Source of the DNA: Lentibacillus salicampi
GTDB lineage: Bacteria; Bacillota; Bacilli; Bacillales; Amphibacillaceae
Assembly: GCF_004565465.1 (NCBI RefSeq)
Contig: NZ_SRHY01000012.1
Span: forward strand, 1-64,000
Reading direction: 5' to 3'
Length of the DNA stretch: 64,000 bases
Shown: one piece after another, positions 20,029-29,187 of the stretch
Numbering within the stretch: the stretch's first letter is position 1
Layout: every line of letters begins with the position of its first letter
Notes under the pieces: generated by a model
Databases searched by the model: none
What the model was told of the DNA's origin: nothing
What the model saw: the letters and a program-made list of their open reading frames with translations, nothing else
Translations under genes and position numbers: made by a program

Positions 20029-20286
20029 CTAATCGACTTTCTCTTCACTGATGACTTTGTACAAATTGTCCGCTTCGTCTTTTTTAACGGCTTCTTTCAA
20101 TGACGTCACTTCAAGCGTGACCACCTTCTGACCAAACTTAATCACCAGTTCATCACCAACCGATAGGACCGTGGAGGCTTTCGCCGGCTGACCATTAACG
20201 GTGATACGCCCCTGTCCGGCGACTTCCTTTGCCAGTGTCCGGCGTTTAATCAATCGTGAAACCTTTAAATATTTATCCAGCCGCAA
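20029..20286 (-). CDS. rqcP: ribosome-associated quality control S4-domain protein RqcP (YabO)
   Basis: A small S4 RNA-binding protein of about 85 aa that, in B. subtilis, assists RqcH in C-terminal alanine tailing on stalled 60S-like subunits. The S4 core reads RLDKYLKVSRLIKRRTLA and GRITVNGQPAK. The frame opens at 20319 inside yabN, but a TTG at 20286 gives an N-terminus, MRLDKYLKV, identical to the known protein, with AGAG 8 nt upstream. The TTG start is therefore preferred. It follows yabN closely. Confidence 0.9.
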   Translation of the reverse strand: MRLDKYLKVSRLIKRRTLAKEVAGQGRITVNGQPAKASTVLSVGDELVIKFGQKVVTLEVTSLKEAVKKDEADNLYKVISEEKVD

Positions 20287-20291
20287 TTCAA

Positions 20292-21740
20292 TCACTCTTT
20301 TCTTTTTGCCTGATTCCAATAATCATCCATTTCTTCCAGGGAAACCTGTCTGATCGTTTTTCCCTGTCCTTGCAGTTCCTTTTCAATATGGGAAAATCTT
20401 GATATAAACTTCCGATTTGTCTGATTCAGGGCTATTTCCGGGTTTATTTTATAATACCGTGATATGTTCGCAAGTACAAACAATACATCACCAAGTTCTT
20501 TTTCGAGTTCCGTCCGGTTTTGTGCGGTGATGGCCATTTGCACTTCTTCCAATTCCTCCTGAAGCTTTGACCATATATCCTGCACCTCATCCCAGCCAAA
20601 CCCAACTTTGGCTGCTTTTTTCTGCAATTTAAAGGCTCTGGACAATCCGGGCAGTCCTGCGGGGACCCCATCCAGCACCGATTCACGTTGATCACCTTTT
20701 TCCTCTTGTTTCAGCGCGTCCCACGTCTTGTTAACGGCATCAACAGTTTTAGCCGACGCGTCTCCAAACACGTGCGGATGGCGATGAATCATTTTATCGG
20801 TGATCGAACGAATGACGTCATCGACGGTAAAATACCCATCGTCTTCACCAACCTGACTGTGGAGCATCACCTGAAGCAGCATATCGCCCAACTCTTCCAC
20901 AATCCACGCATCATCCTGTTCGTCAATCGCTTCGATTAACTCATAGACCTCTTCAATGGCATACTCCCGCAGTGTTTCGTGGGTTTGCTTGCTGTCCCAC
21001 GGGCAGCCCTCAGGCCCCCGCAATGTGGCAATAACCTCACGAAGCCGTGTAAATGTATGGTGCAGCATGGCATCCGGGGCGGGAGGGATGTAAACGGAAA
21101 TGAGGTTATGAACGTCTGAAAAAGCATGATCCAGTTCTTCCAATTGAATTTCGGTGATCTTTTCCTGATCGGTGCCAGCTGCTGTGACGATGGTTACCGG
21201 ATAATCCGGCGGCAAATCTTCCAGCAGCTCAAGTTTAACATGTGATGCGATAAACTGGTCATATACCTGACTGAAAACAATATGATGACGGTAATCCAAG
21301 TGACTGCGGTCAAACGCTGTCGCGTCAACAAATTGAAAGCCGTCAATCGGATCTATTTTCAGCGTCGTAAACAGGGCATCAAGATAGCTATGTCCGCCGG
21401 CGATCTCAATTGGTACATCCTCCTGCGCCAATAACAGCTGTACCGTTTTTTCAGCAAGCATTGGGTGGCCTGGAACCGCATAAACGATGGCGCTCTCTTT
21501 AGCCTTTTCCAGCAGTGTATCGGCTATTTGCTGATATACATCACCGAATTGGTCCATCGCTTCGTAAATGTGGTCAAACGTTGTGAAGGTGATATCCTCC
21601 TCTAATTGCTTAACTCCCGGATGGTTTGCTGTACGTATATACAGCGATTTATCACGATTCGTTAATTTTTTATAAATACCATATGTTAACTGATCCAAAT
21701 CCCCGGCACCAAGCCCGACCACTTCGATTGTATACGGCAT
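20292..21740 (-). CDS. yabN: YabN: tetrapyrrole-methylase-like domain fused to MazG nucleotide pyrophosphohydrolase
   Basis: A 482-aa two-domain protein. Residues 1-215 resemble the TP methylase fold (EVVGLGAGDLDQLTYG, VYAVPGHPMLAEKT). From about 225 there is the MazG domain, with LRGPEGCPWDSKQTHETL and EEVYELIEAID as the first repeat, and EELEEVQMA further on. MazG removes non-canonical NTPs; the role of the N-terminal domain is not established. The ATG at 21740 has AGAGGG 6 nt upstream and replaces a TTG at 21746. The yabM gene that separates it from spoVT in B. subtilis is missing. Confidence 0.93.
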   Translation of the reverse strand: MPYTIEVVGLGAGDLDQLTYGIYKKLTNRDKSLYIRTANHPGVKQLEEDITFTTFDHIYEAMDQFGDVYQQIADTLLEKAKESAIVYAVPGHPMLAEKTVQLLLAQEDVPIEIAGGHSYLDALFTTLKIDPIDGFQFVDATAFDRSHLDYRHHIVFSQVYDQFIASHVKLELLEDLPPDYPVTIVTAAGTDQEKITEIQLEELDHAFSDVHNLISVYIPPAPDAMLHHTFTRLREVIATLRGPEGCPWDSKQTHETLREYAIEEVYELIEAIDEQDDAWIVEELGDMLLQVMLHSQVGEDDGYFTVDDVIRSITDKMIHRHPHVFGDASAKTVDAVNKTWDALKQEEKGDQRESVLDGVPAGLPGLSRAFKLQKKAAKVGFGWDEVQDIWSKLQEELEEVQMAITAQNRTELEKELGDVLFVLANISRYYKINPEIALNQTNRKFISRFSHIEKELQGQGKTIRQVSLEEMDDYWNQAKRKE

Positions 21741-21829
21741 TCGCAATCCCTCTCTTTATGTATTCGAATCAACATCTGGGCCTATTATAGCATAATAAAT
21801 AAAGATACTATAAAACCGTTGAATAAACG

Positions 21830-21870
21830 AAAAAAGTGCCTTATTTCTAAAAAAATAATGGCACTTTTTC
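21830..21870 (-). terminator. intrinsic terminator after spoVT
   Basis: AAAAAGTGCC / GGCACTTTTT stem with a long loop and T-tracts on both sides. It lies 45 bp past the spoVT stop. Confidence 0.8.
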
Positions 21871-21914
21871 CGGTTGGATAGGCGTATGGTACCTGAGAAA
21901 ACATAATCGTTTGG

Positions 21915-22451
21915 TTATTCCATTTGTCGGGCAAGAAAACTTGAGGCTGTCTGGACTGATTTTTGTTCTACTTCTCCCAGTTTTTGACCGTCTTTTGAAA
22001 ACAACATAACACAGCCAATCGGATCACCGCTGGCAATAATCGGGCTGATGCAATACGAATCGAGCTCTTCTTCCTGCCCTTTGATCAGCTCTGTGGTCGA
22101 CCCTTCCGTTTCATAAACCATTGTACGGTCTTCCATCGTCTGTTCCGGCTGTGAACCGATACTTTTATTTAAGTAATCTTTTTTAGACTCACCTGCCACG
22201 GCAATCACCTCATCACGGTCGCATATAAGAACCGGGCAGTTAAGTGAATCAAACAGCGCTTCTGCATACTCATTTGCAAAAGAACTCAGCTCGTTTATCG
22301 GGGAGTACTTTTTTAAGATGACTTCGCCTTCCCGGTCAACAAATATCTCCAATGGGTCACCTTCACGGATGCGCAAAGTCCTTCTTATTTCTTTTGGGAT
22401 AACGACCCTTCCTAAATCATCAATACGACGTACAATTCCTGTTGCCTTCAT
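21915..22451 (-). CDS. spoVT: stage V sporulation transcriptional regulator SpoVT
   Basis: A forespore regulator of sigma-G genes. Residues 1-50 are the AbrB-type swapped-hairpin DNA-binding domain (KATGIVRRIDDLGRVVIPKE), and residues 55-178 form a GAF domain. Length of 178 aa equals B. subtilis SpoVT. A sigma-G promoter is visible upstream. Confidence 0.97.
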   Translation of the reverse strand: MKATGIVRRIDDLGRVVIPKEIRRTLRIREGDPLEIFVDREGEVILKKYSPINELSSFANEYAEALFDSLNCPVLICDRDEVIAVAGESKKDYLNKSIGSQPEQTMEDRTMVYETEGSTTELIKGQEEELDSYCISPIIASGDPIGCVMLFSKDGQKLGEVEQKSVQTASSFLARQME

Positions 22452-22543
22452 TTTAGGAAGCCCTCACTTTCTATGATGATTGTCCCTGGTGTATCTGTTT
22501 TTCAAACGTTACCTCCATGTGAAAAAAACACCAGTTGTGGGTT

Positions 22544-22573
22544 TAGTATGAATCATCCTGAAAGAACTATACA
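22544..22573 (-). promoter_or_regulatory. sigma-G promoter of spoVT
   Basis: The minus strand has TGTATA (573-568), a 17-bp spacer and CATACTA (550-544), an exact match to the -10 CATwmTA. It ends 92 bp upstream of the spoVT start. Confidence 0.75.
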
Positions 22574-22580
22574 TGGTTCG

Positions 22581-22727
22581 TTAAGAGGCTTCCTCTTTTT
22601 TCTGGAATTCAAGTGCTCCGGGGCTAAACCGGAGGAAAGCAAGCAGCGTCAGACAAACCTTCACGAACATGCCGCGACTTGCAAAAAGCATGGTCGATCC
22701 CAAATAGGCGGTCGCTGGCAACTGCAT
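22581..22727 (-). CDS. small hydrophobic ORF of 48 aa, function unknown
   Basis: Starts MQLPATAYLG, ends EFQKKEEAS, with a hydrophobic segment at about residues 9-35 (STMLFASRGMFVKVCLTLLA). GGGAGG, which lies in the last codons of mfd, is 8 nt upstream of the ATG, and the ATG is 4 nt past the mfd stop, so it would be coupled to mfd. No family is recognised. It could be a membrane microprotein or a chance frame; the strong ribosome-binding site favours translation. The spoVT promoter starts at its very end. Confidence 0.5.
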   Translation of the reverse strand: MQLPATAYLGSTMLFASRGMFVKVCLTLLAFLRFSPGALEFQKKEEAS

Positions 22728-22730
22728 GTC

Positions 22731-25700
22731 TCACGCCTCCCGGTCGATATCGGATAACCGGCTGATAAAGTCCTCAAGTATGTCATAGCGCTGATGGCGT
22801 GTATCCGGACTCCATGTAAACACAATCTTCAGCTTATTGCCTTCCGTTCCAAGCTGAAATTCCCTCCCGAACTGATTGGCCAAGGTAAATAGTTTTGATC
22901 CGTCCACTTGCTGACTGCGATTTTGACTGACAAGCACTTCCATTTTTTTCGGCTTTTCACTGATGGATTCGATCCGCTGTTGTTTGGCATGTCGTTTCAG
23001 TGAGGACACATGAAATAAGTTAGCCACTTCTTCAGGGTAATCGCCAAAACGATCGATTAATTCATCGCGAAGGTCTGTGATACCCTCCGTTGACCTAATC
23101 GACTGGAATTGTTTATACATATCAATTTTTTGTTTTTCATCTTTAATATACGTCTCCGGGATGTACGCATCAATCTTAAGCGATAATTCGGGTTCGAGCG
23201 TTTCAATTTCATCAAGCTTTTTCCCTGATTTGCGTGCCTCAATGGCATCTTTAAGCATTTGCGAATACATATCAAACCCGACAGAATCAATAAATCCATG
23301 CTGTTGTGAACCCAGCAGATTACCTGCCCCCCGAATAGACAAATCACGCATGGCAATCTTAAAGCCCGAGCCAAGTTCAGTGAATTCTTTAATCGCTTCC
23401 AGCCGTTTTTCCGCCACGTCGCTCAGGACTTTATCCTGGTGATAGGTAAAATAGGCATAGGCCACTCGATTCGAACGACCAACCCTTCCTCTTAACTGAT
23501 ACAATTGGCTGAGTCCCATCCGGTCTGCTTGGTTGACGATTAATGTGTTAACATTTGGAATATCGACACCCGTTTCAATAATCGTGGTGCTGACCAAAAC
23601 GTCATACTCACCTTCCAAAAAGGCAAAAATGACATTTTCCAGTTCATTTTCGTTCATCTGCCCGTGCGCAACAGCTATTCGCGCGTCATCAACGAGCATG
23701 CCGAGGTCTCTTGCCACTTTATCAATATTGTCCACCCGATTATGAAGGAAAAACACCTGGCCGCCGCGTGCCATTTCCCGCTCGACAGCCTCGCGGACAA
23801 AGACAGGATTATAATCCATCACATATGTCTGGATGGGGAAACGGTTTTCCGGCGGCGTTTCAATAACCGACAGATCCCGGACCCCGAGCATCGACATGTG
23901 CAATGTTCGCGGGATGGGTGTGGCAGTTAATGTCAGCACATCGACATTTGATTTCAGCCGTTTAATCTTTTCTTTATGTTTGACACCAAACCGCTGTTCC
24001 TCATCTACGACTAAGAGCCCTAAGTCGTGATAGATGACATCTTTTGATAATAAACGGTGGGTACCGACCACAATGTCAACTTTCCCTTTCCGGAGTCCTT
24101 CAATGGTGTCATTTTGCTGTTTTCTTGTACGGAATCGGCTCAGCATGCCAATCTCAACCGCTTGATTCTGGAACCTTTCCTGGATGGTTTCAAAATGCTG
24201 CTGAGCCAGAATGGTTGTCGGTACCAGAATGGCTACCTGCTTCCCGTCTGCCACTGCTTTAAACGCGGCACGAATCGCGACTTCTGTTTTGCCATACCCG
24301 ACATCACCGCACAACAGGCGATCCATGGGCCGTTCTTTTTCCATATCTGCTTTAATTTCGGCAATACAACGCAGCTGATCCGCCGTTTCCTCGTATGGAA
24401 AGGCAGCTTCAAATTCACCCTGTAGTTCCGTTTCTTCACTAAATGCATACCCTTTTCTGGACTCCCGTTCGGCGTACAGCTTAATGAGGTCATCCGCTAT
24501 ATCCTCCACACTTGACTGCACTTTCCGCTTAACCTTGGCCCACTCACTGCCGCCCAGTTTATTGAGCTTAGGTTCTTTGCCTTCAGAGGCGACATACTTC
24601 TGGACAAGGTCGATCTGATCAATCGGCACATATAACTTATCATCACCGGTATATTTGATCAGCATGAAATCTTTGTGCAAATCATTCATTTCCAGCGTTT
24701 CGATCCCTAAATATTTGCCAATCCCGTGATGCGCATGGACAACGTAATCGCCCACTTTTAATTCTTGATAGTTTTTGATACGTTCTGCATTGGAAATTTT
24801 CTGTTTTTTGCGCGGGCGCTTTGTTTTATTCTTGAAAAGCTCGTTTTCTGTAATCAGGACAAGCTTATGCATCGGAAATTCAATACCGTTGCTGATCACG
24901 CCAACTGTTATGGTTGGCCTACGCACTGGCAGCTCAACCTGGTTTGTTACATCCGCTTCAATCGAATAATCCATGAATATGGATTGTATCTTTTCAGCGC
25001 GCTCTTGACTCGGCGCCAGAACCACAACAGAAAAGTCGCCTTTCTCCCAACGCTTCAGTTCATTTTTAAGCAGATGCATTTGTCCATGAAATTCCTGCAT
25101 TGCCCTTGTGGACAAATTCACAATATTTTGTGGCTGGGTGCCTGGAATATGCCGCAGAAAGACAGACATATAAATGCGCTGATGTGTCATATTAGACCAT
25201 ACCGTATGCCAGTCATACGAGAAATGGCTGTTGCGCACCATCTTATTTGCTTCCAGCAGACTGCTATACCATTCGCCCTCTTCCATATCGAGATTGGTTG
25301 CGGTTTCCTGAATTCGGCTCATTTCATCAAGAATCATTAAACCATCAGACGGCAGGTAATCTAGCAAACTAGCCGGGTTCTGGTAGAGAAAACCAATGTA
25401 TTTATACATTTCCTGAAAGTGCTCCAGGTTCTTTAAACGCTCAATATCATGTTCAATCGTCTCAGCCAATGTTTCTTTGGCTTCCGGGGAGCTTACTTTT
25501 TTCAATGATTCGGCTAAAGCTGTTTCCAGACGCTGTGCAGCCATCAATCGATCTTCCTCTGTGAGCAGCATTTCCGTTGCCGGACCAATGGTGATCGCTG
25601 TCTGTTTATCCAGGGAGCGCTGACTTTCCGCATCAAAAAAACGAATCGAATCGATTTCATCATCAAATAATTCAATACGCACCGGATGTGTTTCGGTAAC

Positions 25701-26255
25701 GGGATAAATATCAATAATGCCCCCACGACGGCTGAATTCGCCCGGGGTCGTCACCATTGAAACCCGTTCATAACCCATGGATATCAAAGATGCCAGATAT
25801 GAATCCAAATCAATTTCGTTATCCGTTTGAAAGTCAAGCTGATATCTGGCCCAGTAATCAGTTGGCGGCAGCATCCGCTTTAACGCCGCTACGGGAGCAA
25901 TCAGGATTCCGGATTTCTTTTGTGACCATTCGGTTAATGCCTCAATACGCTGGGCTTTAAGTTCAGGACTCGCAACAGCAATTTCCGAAGCAATCAGTTC
26001 ATTGACAGGATATAAATGAACATGCTCATCACCAATAAATGCTGTTAAATCATCATACAGCTGCTGCGCTTGTACAAGCTGATGTGTGACAAGCAAAACA
26101 GGCCTTTCCAATGACTCATTGAGAATGGATACAAACAGACTTCGGGCAGACCCCGACAAACCCGCAATCAGTTGCTCCTTCATCCCGTTTGATACGCCAT
26201 CTATGACTGATGCGATATCTTCTTTAGATCGTAAAAACTCATGAATTCCCTTCAT
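22731..26255 (-). CDS. mfd: transcription-repair coupling factor Mfd
   Basis: Displaces stalled RNA polymerase and recruits UvrA. In order: a UvrB-like N-terminal module, the RNA-polymerase-interacting domain (VGDYVVHAHHGIGKYLGIE), the RecG-like helicase with Walker A CGDVGYGKTEVAIRAAF and the DEEQRFG box, and the C-terminal regulatory domain (about 1000-1174). An ATG at 26279 is possible, but AGGTGGG precedes the ATG at 26255, giving 1174 aa, near the B. subtilis 1177. Confidence 0.97.
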   Translation of the reverse strand: MKGIHEFLRSKEDIASVIDGVSNGMKEQLIAGLSGSARSLFVSILNESLERPVLLVTHQLVQAQQLYDDLTAFIGDEHVHLYPVNELIASEIAVASPELKAQRIEALTEWSQKKSGILIAPVAALKRMLPPTDYWARYQLDFQTDNEIDLDSYLASLISMGYERVSMVTTPGEFSRRGGIIDIYPVTETHPVRIELFDDEIDSIRFFDAESQRSLDKQTAITIGPATEMLLTEEDRLMAAQRLETALAESLKKVSSPEAKETLAETIEHDIERLKNLEHFQEMYKYIGFLYQNPASLLDYLPSDGLMILDEMSRIQETATNLDMEEGEWYSSLLEANKMVRNSHFSYDWHTVWSNMTHQRIYMSVFLRHIPGTQPQNIVNLSTRAMQEFHGQMHLLKNELKRWEKGDFSVVVLAPSQERAEKIQSIFMDYSIEADVTNQVELPVRRPTITVGVISNGIEFPMHKLVLITENELFKNKTKRPRKKQKISNAERIKNYQELKVGDYVVHAHHGIGKYLGIETLEMNDLHKDFMLIKYTGDDKLYVPIDQIDLVQKYVASEGKEPKLNKLGGSEWAKVKRKVQSSVEDIADDLIKLYAERESRKGYAFSEETELQGEFEAAFPYEETADQLRCIAEIKADMEKERPMDRLLCGDVGYGKTEVAIRAAFKAVADGKQVAILVPTTILAQQHFETIQERFQNQAVEIGMLSRFRTRKQQNDTIEGLRKGKVDIVVGTHRLLSKDVIYHDLGLLVVDEEQRFGVKHKEKIKRLKSNVDVLTLTATPIPRTLHMSMLGVRDLSVIETPPENRFPIQTYVMDYNPVFVREAVEREMARGGQVFFLHNRVDNIDKVARDLGMLVDDARIAVAHGQMNENELENVIFAFLEGEYDVLVSTTIIETGVDIPNVNTLIVNQADRMGLSQLYQLRGRVGRSNRVAYAYFTYHQDKVLSDVAEKRLEAIKEFTELGSGFKIAMRDLSIRGAGNLLGSQQHGFIDSVGFDMYSQMLKDAIEARKSGKKLDEIETLEPELSLKIDAYIPETYIKDEKQKIDMYKQFQSIRSTEGITDLRDELIDRFGDYPEEVANLFHVSSLKRHAKQQRIESISEKPKKMEVLVSQNRSQQVDGSKLFTLANQFGREFQLGTEGNKLKIVFTWSPDTRHQRYDILEDFISRLSDIDREA

Positions 26256-26299
26256 TTTTCCCCACCTGTTTACGTGCAAAAATGCCTTGATTGCCGTCG

Positions 26300-26345
26300 A
26301 TCAGCTTGTTTAAGGAGGGGGAGGGACCTTTTCTCCTTGAACAAC
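26300..26345. repeat. hairpin between fin and mfd
   Basis: TTGTTTAAGGAG and CTCCTTGAACAA form an imperfect 12-bp stem. No T-tract follows. It shares the base AGGTTGTTCAA (minus strand here) with the palindrome at 19954. Confidence 0.5.
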
Positions 26346-26387
26346 CTAATCCGGACGAACCAAAGCTTTCTGACTTAATATATTATG

Positions 26388-26618
26388 TTATTGTATAAAA
26401 TAGTCCAGTTCATGATACTGTGGATGATTTCCAAGTGATTCTTCACAGCTTTCACAGATGGACTTGATTTGTACATCACCATTTGTTTCATAGCTGATCA
26501 TATCACGTTTATCCGCAGATGATAACTGATCCAGTCCAAGCATTGATGTGTCGAGCATTTGCTGATCCAATTTACCAATCTCCTGACCACAATGTCTGCA
26601 TTTATAGACAATTGCCAA
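26388..26618 (-). CDS. fin: anti-sigma-F factor Fin
   Basis: A 76-aa zinc protein. Two CxxC pairs, CRHCG at about 7-11 and CESCEE near 55-60, bracket the helical middle. In B. subtilis Fin (YabK) inhibits sigma-F to help the switch to sigma-G. A TTG start with AGGAGGT at 7-nt spacing is used. It has its own sigma-F promoter and lies between pth and mfd, the yabK position. Confidence 0.93.
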   Translation of the reverse strand: MAIVYKCRHCGQEIGKLDQQMLDTSMLGLDQLSSADKRDMISYETNGDVQIKSICESCEESLGNHPQYHELDYFIQ

Positions 26619-26654
26619 AAATATGACCTCCTCGAGTAAACACAGGGTATCCTA

Positions 26655-26683
26655 AAGTTTATCCGAAAAGCATATTTTTATAC
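26655..26683 (-). promoter_or_regulatory. sigma-F promoter of fin
   Basis: The minus strand has GTATA (683-679), a 14-bp spacer and GGATAAACTT (664-655), nine of ten consensus positions. It ends 36 bp before the fin start. Confidence 0.65.
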
Positions 26684-26721
26684 GAATTCGCTATTGATTT
26701 ACGGGGGACCTTCCCGCCATT

Positions 26722-27282
26722 CTAACTGTTAAATTCATTCATAACTTCGGCAAAAGGTCTTTGCAGCCACGTTTCACATGCATCAGCACTTTTTTCGATG
26801 CTTGAGGCGACATCTTCCTGCTGTTCTTTCGAAAATGACCGTAATACATAATCCACAACTGGCATGGCTGTCTCAGGTCTCCCGATTCCGATTCGCAAGC
26901 GGTTAAACTCTTTTGTACCAACATGGTCGATGATGGAGCGGATACCATTATGGCCGCCATGTCCGCCTTTTTGACGTAATCGGATTTTTCCCGGCGGCAG
27001 ATCGAGGTCATCATAGATAACAAGCACGTTATCAGGATCAATGTGATAAAAGTCCATTAACGGGCGAACAGATTCACCGGAAAGGTTCATAAACGTCTGC
27101 GGTTTCAGAAGTATGACCTTTTCGCCATCATGTGCTTCCACCGTTGATTTGCCACTGAATTTATCCTTTTTTAATGTCCACCCGTAACGACTGGCCAGCT
27201 CATCAATGACCCTAAAACCAATATTGTGACGAGTTTGGTAGTATTTTTTCCCTGGATTGCCCAGGCCCACGATACATTTCAT
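26722..27282 (-). CDS. pth: peptidyl-tRNA hydrolase
   Basis: Recycles peptidyl-tRNA (SpoVC in B. subtilis). The active-site region [18 protein letters not shown] places the catalytic His at about residue 19, and [13 protein letters not shown] is present. Length of 186 aa is normal. It follows ctc by about 150 bp, after the ctc terminator. Confidence 0.96.
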   Translation of the reverse strand: MKCIVGLGNPGKKYYQTRHNIGFRVIDELASRYGWTLKKDKFSGKSTVEAHDGEKVILLKPQTFMNLSGESVRPLMDFYHIDPDNVLVIYDDLDLPPGKIRLRQKGGHGGHNGIRSIIDHVGTKEFNRLRIGIGRPETAMPVVDYVLRSFSKEQQEDVASSIEKSADACETWLQRPFAEVMNEFNS

Positions 27283-27384
27283 TTAGCTACTTCCTTTGTG
27301 GTACTTTTATAAAGTTATCTTTTTTCGTATGGAGTCAAAAGAGGAAAGCTGCCAGTCCTTTTTGAACTGCATTTTCTCATGAAG

Positions 27385-27419
27385 CAAAACCCTCCTAAAA
27401 TCCAGTGGTCAGGAGGGTT
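27385..27419 (-). terminator. intrinsic terminator after ctc
   Basis: The minus strand carries ACCCTCCT / AGGAGGGT, a perfect 8-bp stem followed by TTTTGC, 14 bp past the ctc stop. Confidence 0.8.
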
Positions 27420-27432
27420 ATTACTCATCATG

Positions 27433-28074
27433 CTATTCGTCTTTTCCTTCCCCATCATCGGCTTTAGCATCCACCAGTTCAGGCTCGGCATTTTCATCCG
27501 GTGCCTCTTCAAGATCGTCCATCGTATCCGGTGGAACCACAGTAGCAACCGTCGTATCTGGTTCTTCAGTGATTTCGTAGCGGTCGGCTTTCGGGAGGTC
27601 ATTGACTGTGATGGTATCGCCAATGCCCAACTCAGCGACGTCCACTGCAATCACTTCCGGAATATCCGCCGGTTTAGCCCGTACCTGCAATTCATAGAGT
27701 GGTTGCTGGAGGACTCCGCCGTCCTTAACACCAGCAGGCTCGCCGTCCAGTGTAAGGGATACAGATACATCCATCTCTTCTGCCATGTTGACGATATAAA
27801 AGTCTGCATGAATCAATTCATCTCTCAACGGATCCATCTGATATTCATGAAGCATGACATCCACAGGTGACTCATTCTCAATATTGAGTGAGATAATCGC
27901 ATTTCTGCCTTCATCACGTACTGTTTTAACTAATTCGATACTATCGACGGAAATCGTCTTAGGTTCCTTGTCCTTACCGTATACAACCGATGGGACATTG
28001 CCTTCAAGCCTGATTTCCTTTGTTGCGGATTTCTTAAGGTTTTCACGTTTTGCTGCATTAAGTTTTACTGCCAT
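27433..28074 (-). CDS. ctc: ribosomal protein bL25, general stress (Ctc) type
   Basis: A 5S-rRNA-binding ribosomal protein. The N-terminal L25 domain (AVKLNAAKRENLKKSATKEI, VPSVVYGKD) is followed by the TL5/Ctc beta domain and an acidic tail of about 35 residues. Length is 213 aa. GGAGGG is 8 nt before the ATG at 28074, which is preferred over 28083. B. subtilis ctc is a sigma-B stress gene; I see no convincing sigma-B promoter here. Confidence 0.95.
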   Translation of the reverse strand: MAVKLNAAKRENLKKSATKEIRLEGNVPSVVYGKDKEPKTISVDSIELVKTVRDEGRNAIISLNIENESPVDVMLHEYQMDPLRDELIHADFYIVNMAEEMDVSVSLTLDGEPAGVKDGGVLQQPLYELQVRAKPADIPEVIAVDVAELGIGDTITVNDLPKADRYEITEEPDTTVATVVPPDTMDDLEEAPDENAEPELVDAKADDGEGKDE

Positions 28075-28218
28075 TCCGATCACCCTCCATTATTTAAAAA
28101 CCTGTTTCTGACAGTTTTCATATTGTGATTTTTTTGTTTCAGTAATGTTTTTATTAAAACATAGTTTGTGTTTTTACACAAAATACACCCGTTTTAGTTT
28201 TTAGTTACAAAGGCAGGG

Positions 28219-29172
28219 TTAGTCAAATAAAATACTTACCGACTGCAACTCATGAACACGAGTTATGGCCTCGCCAATCAGCGGTGCAACGGATAACTCT
28301 GTCACTTTATCACTCTTTTTCTCTTCCGAAAGCGGAATCGAGTTGGTAACGACCAATTCCTTAATTTTTGAATCGTTTATACGCTCCATAGCAGGTCCTG
28401 ACAGAACGGGATGTGTACAGCATGCGTAAACGTCGGTGGCACCATTTTCGATTAATGCATTGGCGGCAAGTGTAATCGTACCTGCTGTATCAATAATATC
28501 ATCAACCAGGATGGCTGTCTTTCCTTCGATATTACCGATAATATTCATCACTTCTGAAACATTTGGGCGCGGGCGTCGTTTGTCGATGATTCCGATTGGA
28601 GCCTTTAGGTAATCCGCCATCTTCCGTGCCCGGGAAACACCACCGTGATCCGGGGAAACTACAATGATATCATTAAAGTTCTTCTCTTCAAAATAATTGG
28701 CCAAAATGGGAACACCTTGTAAATGGTCAATAGGAACATCAAAGAAGCCCTGAATTTGCGGTGCATGCAGATCAAGGGTAATGACACGATCGGCGCCCGC
28801 TGTTTCCAGAAGGTCAGCTACCAACTTGGAAGTGATTGGTTCTCTTCCGCGCGCTTTACGATCTTGTCTGGCATAACCATAATACGGCATTACAATATTA
28901 ATTGATTTTGCTGAGGCGCGTTTCAGGGCATCAATCATGATCAACAGTTCCATCATGTGCTGATTGACCGGTGAAGAGGTTGATTGGATGACATACACAT
29001 CATAGCCCCGGACACTTTCCTCAATTTTAATCTGAATTTCACCATCGCTAAAAGATTTAACCGTACAATTGCCCAATGTTGTTCCGATATGATCCGCAAT
29101 GTCTTCAGCTAATGTTGGATTTGAATTTAACGAGAAAACCTTCAAAAAAGAATCCTTATAGCCAGATGCCAT
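28219..29172 (-). CDS. prs: ribose-phosphate pyrophosphokinase
   Basis: Makes PRPP from ribose 5-phosphate and ATP, feeding purine, pyrimidine, His, Trp and NAD synthesis. [18 protein letters not shown] and the PRPP loop [13 protein letters not shown] are present, with [12 protein letters not shown] as the catalytic flexible loop. Length is 317 aa. It follows glmU by 15 bp, the conserved glmU-prs pair. Confidence 0.97.
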   Translation of the reverse strand: MASGYKDSFLKVFSLNSNPTLAEDIADHIGTTLGNCTVKSFSDGEIQIKIEESVRGYDVYVIQSTSSPVNQHMMELLIMIDALKRASAKSINIVMPYYGYARQDRKARGREPITSKLVADLLETAGADRVITLDLHAPQIQGFFDVPIDHLQGVPILANYFEEKNFNDIIVVSPDHGGVSRARKMADYLKAPIGIIDKRRPRPNVSEVMNIIGNIEGKTAILVDDIIDTAGTITLAANALIENGATDVYACCTHPVLSGPAMERINDSKIKELVVTNSIPLSEEKKSDKVTELSVAPLIGEAITRVHELQSVSILFD

Positions 29173-29187
29173 GAAATAAACCCTCCG

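Noticed and set aside
22473..22757. Plus-strand 94-aa open frame antisense to the mfd-spoVT junction
   Set aside because: No ribosome-binding site, no family resemblance; overlaps the spoVT promoter and the better-supported minus-strand small ORF.
28075..28218. Sigma-B promoter for ctc
   Set aside because: A GGGTGT sequence is present, but the -35 GTTTAA counterpart is poor, so I do not list it.
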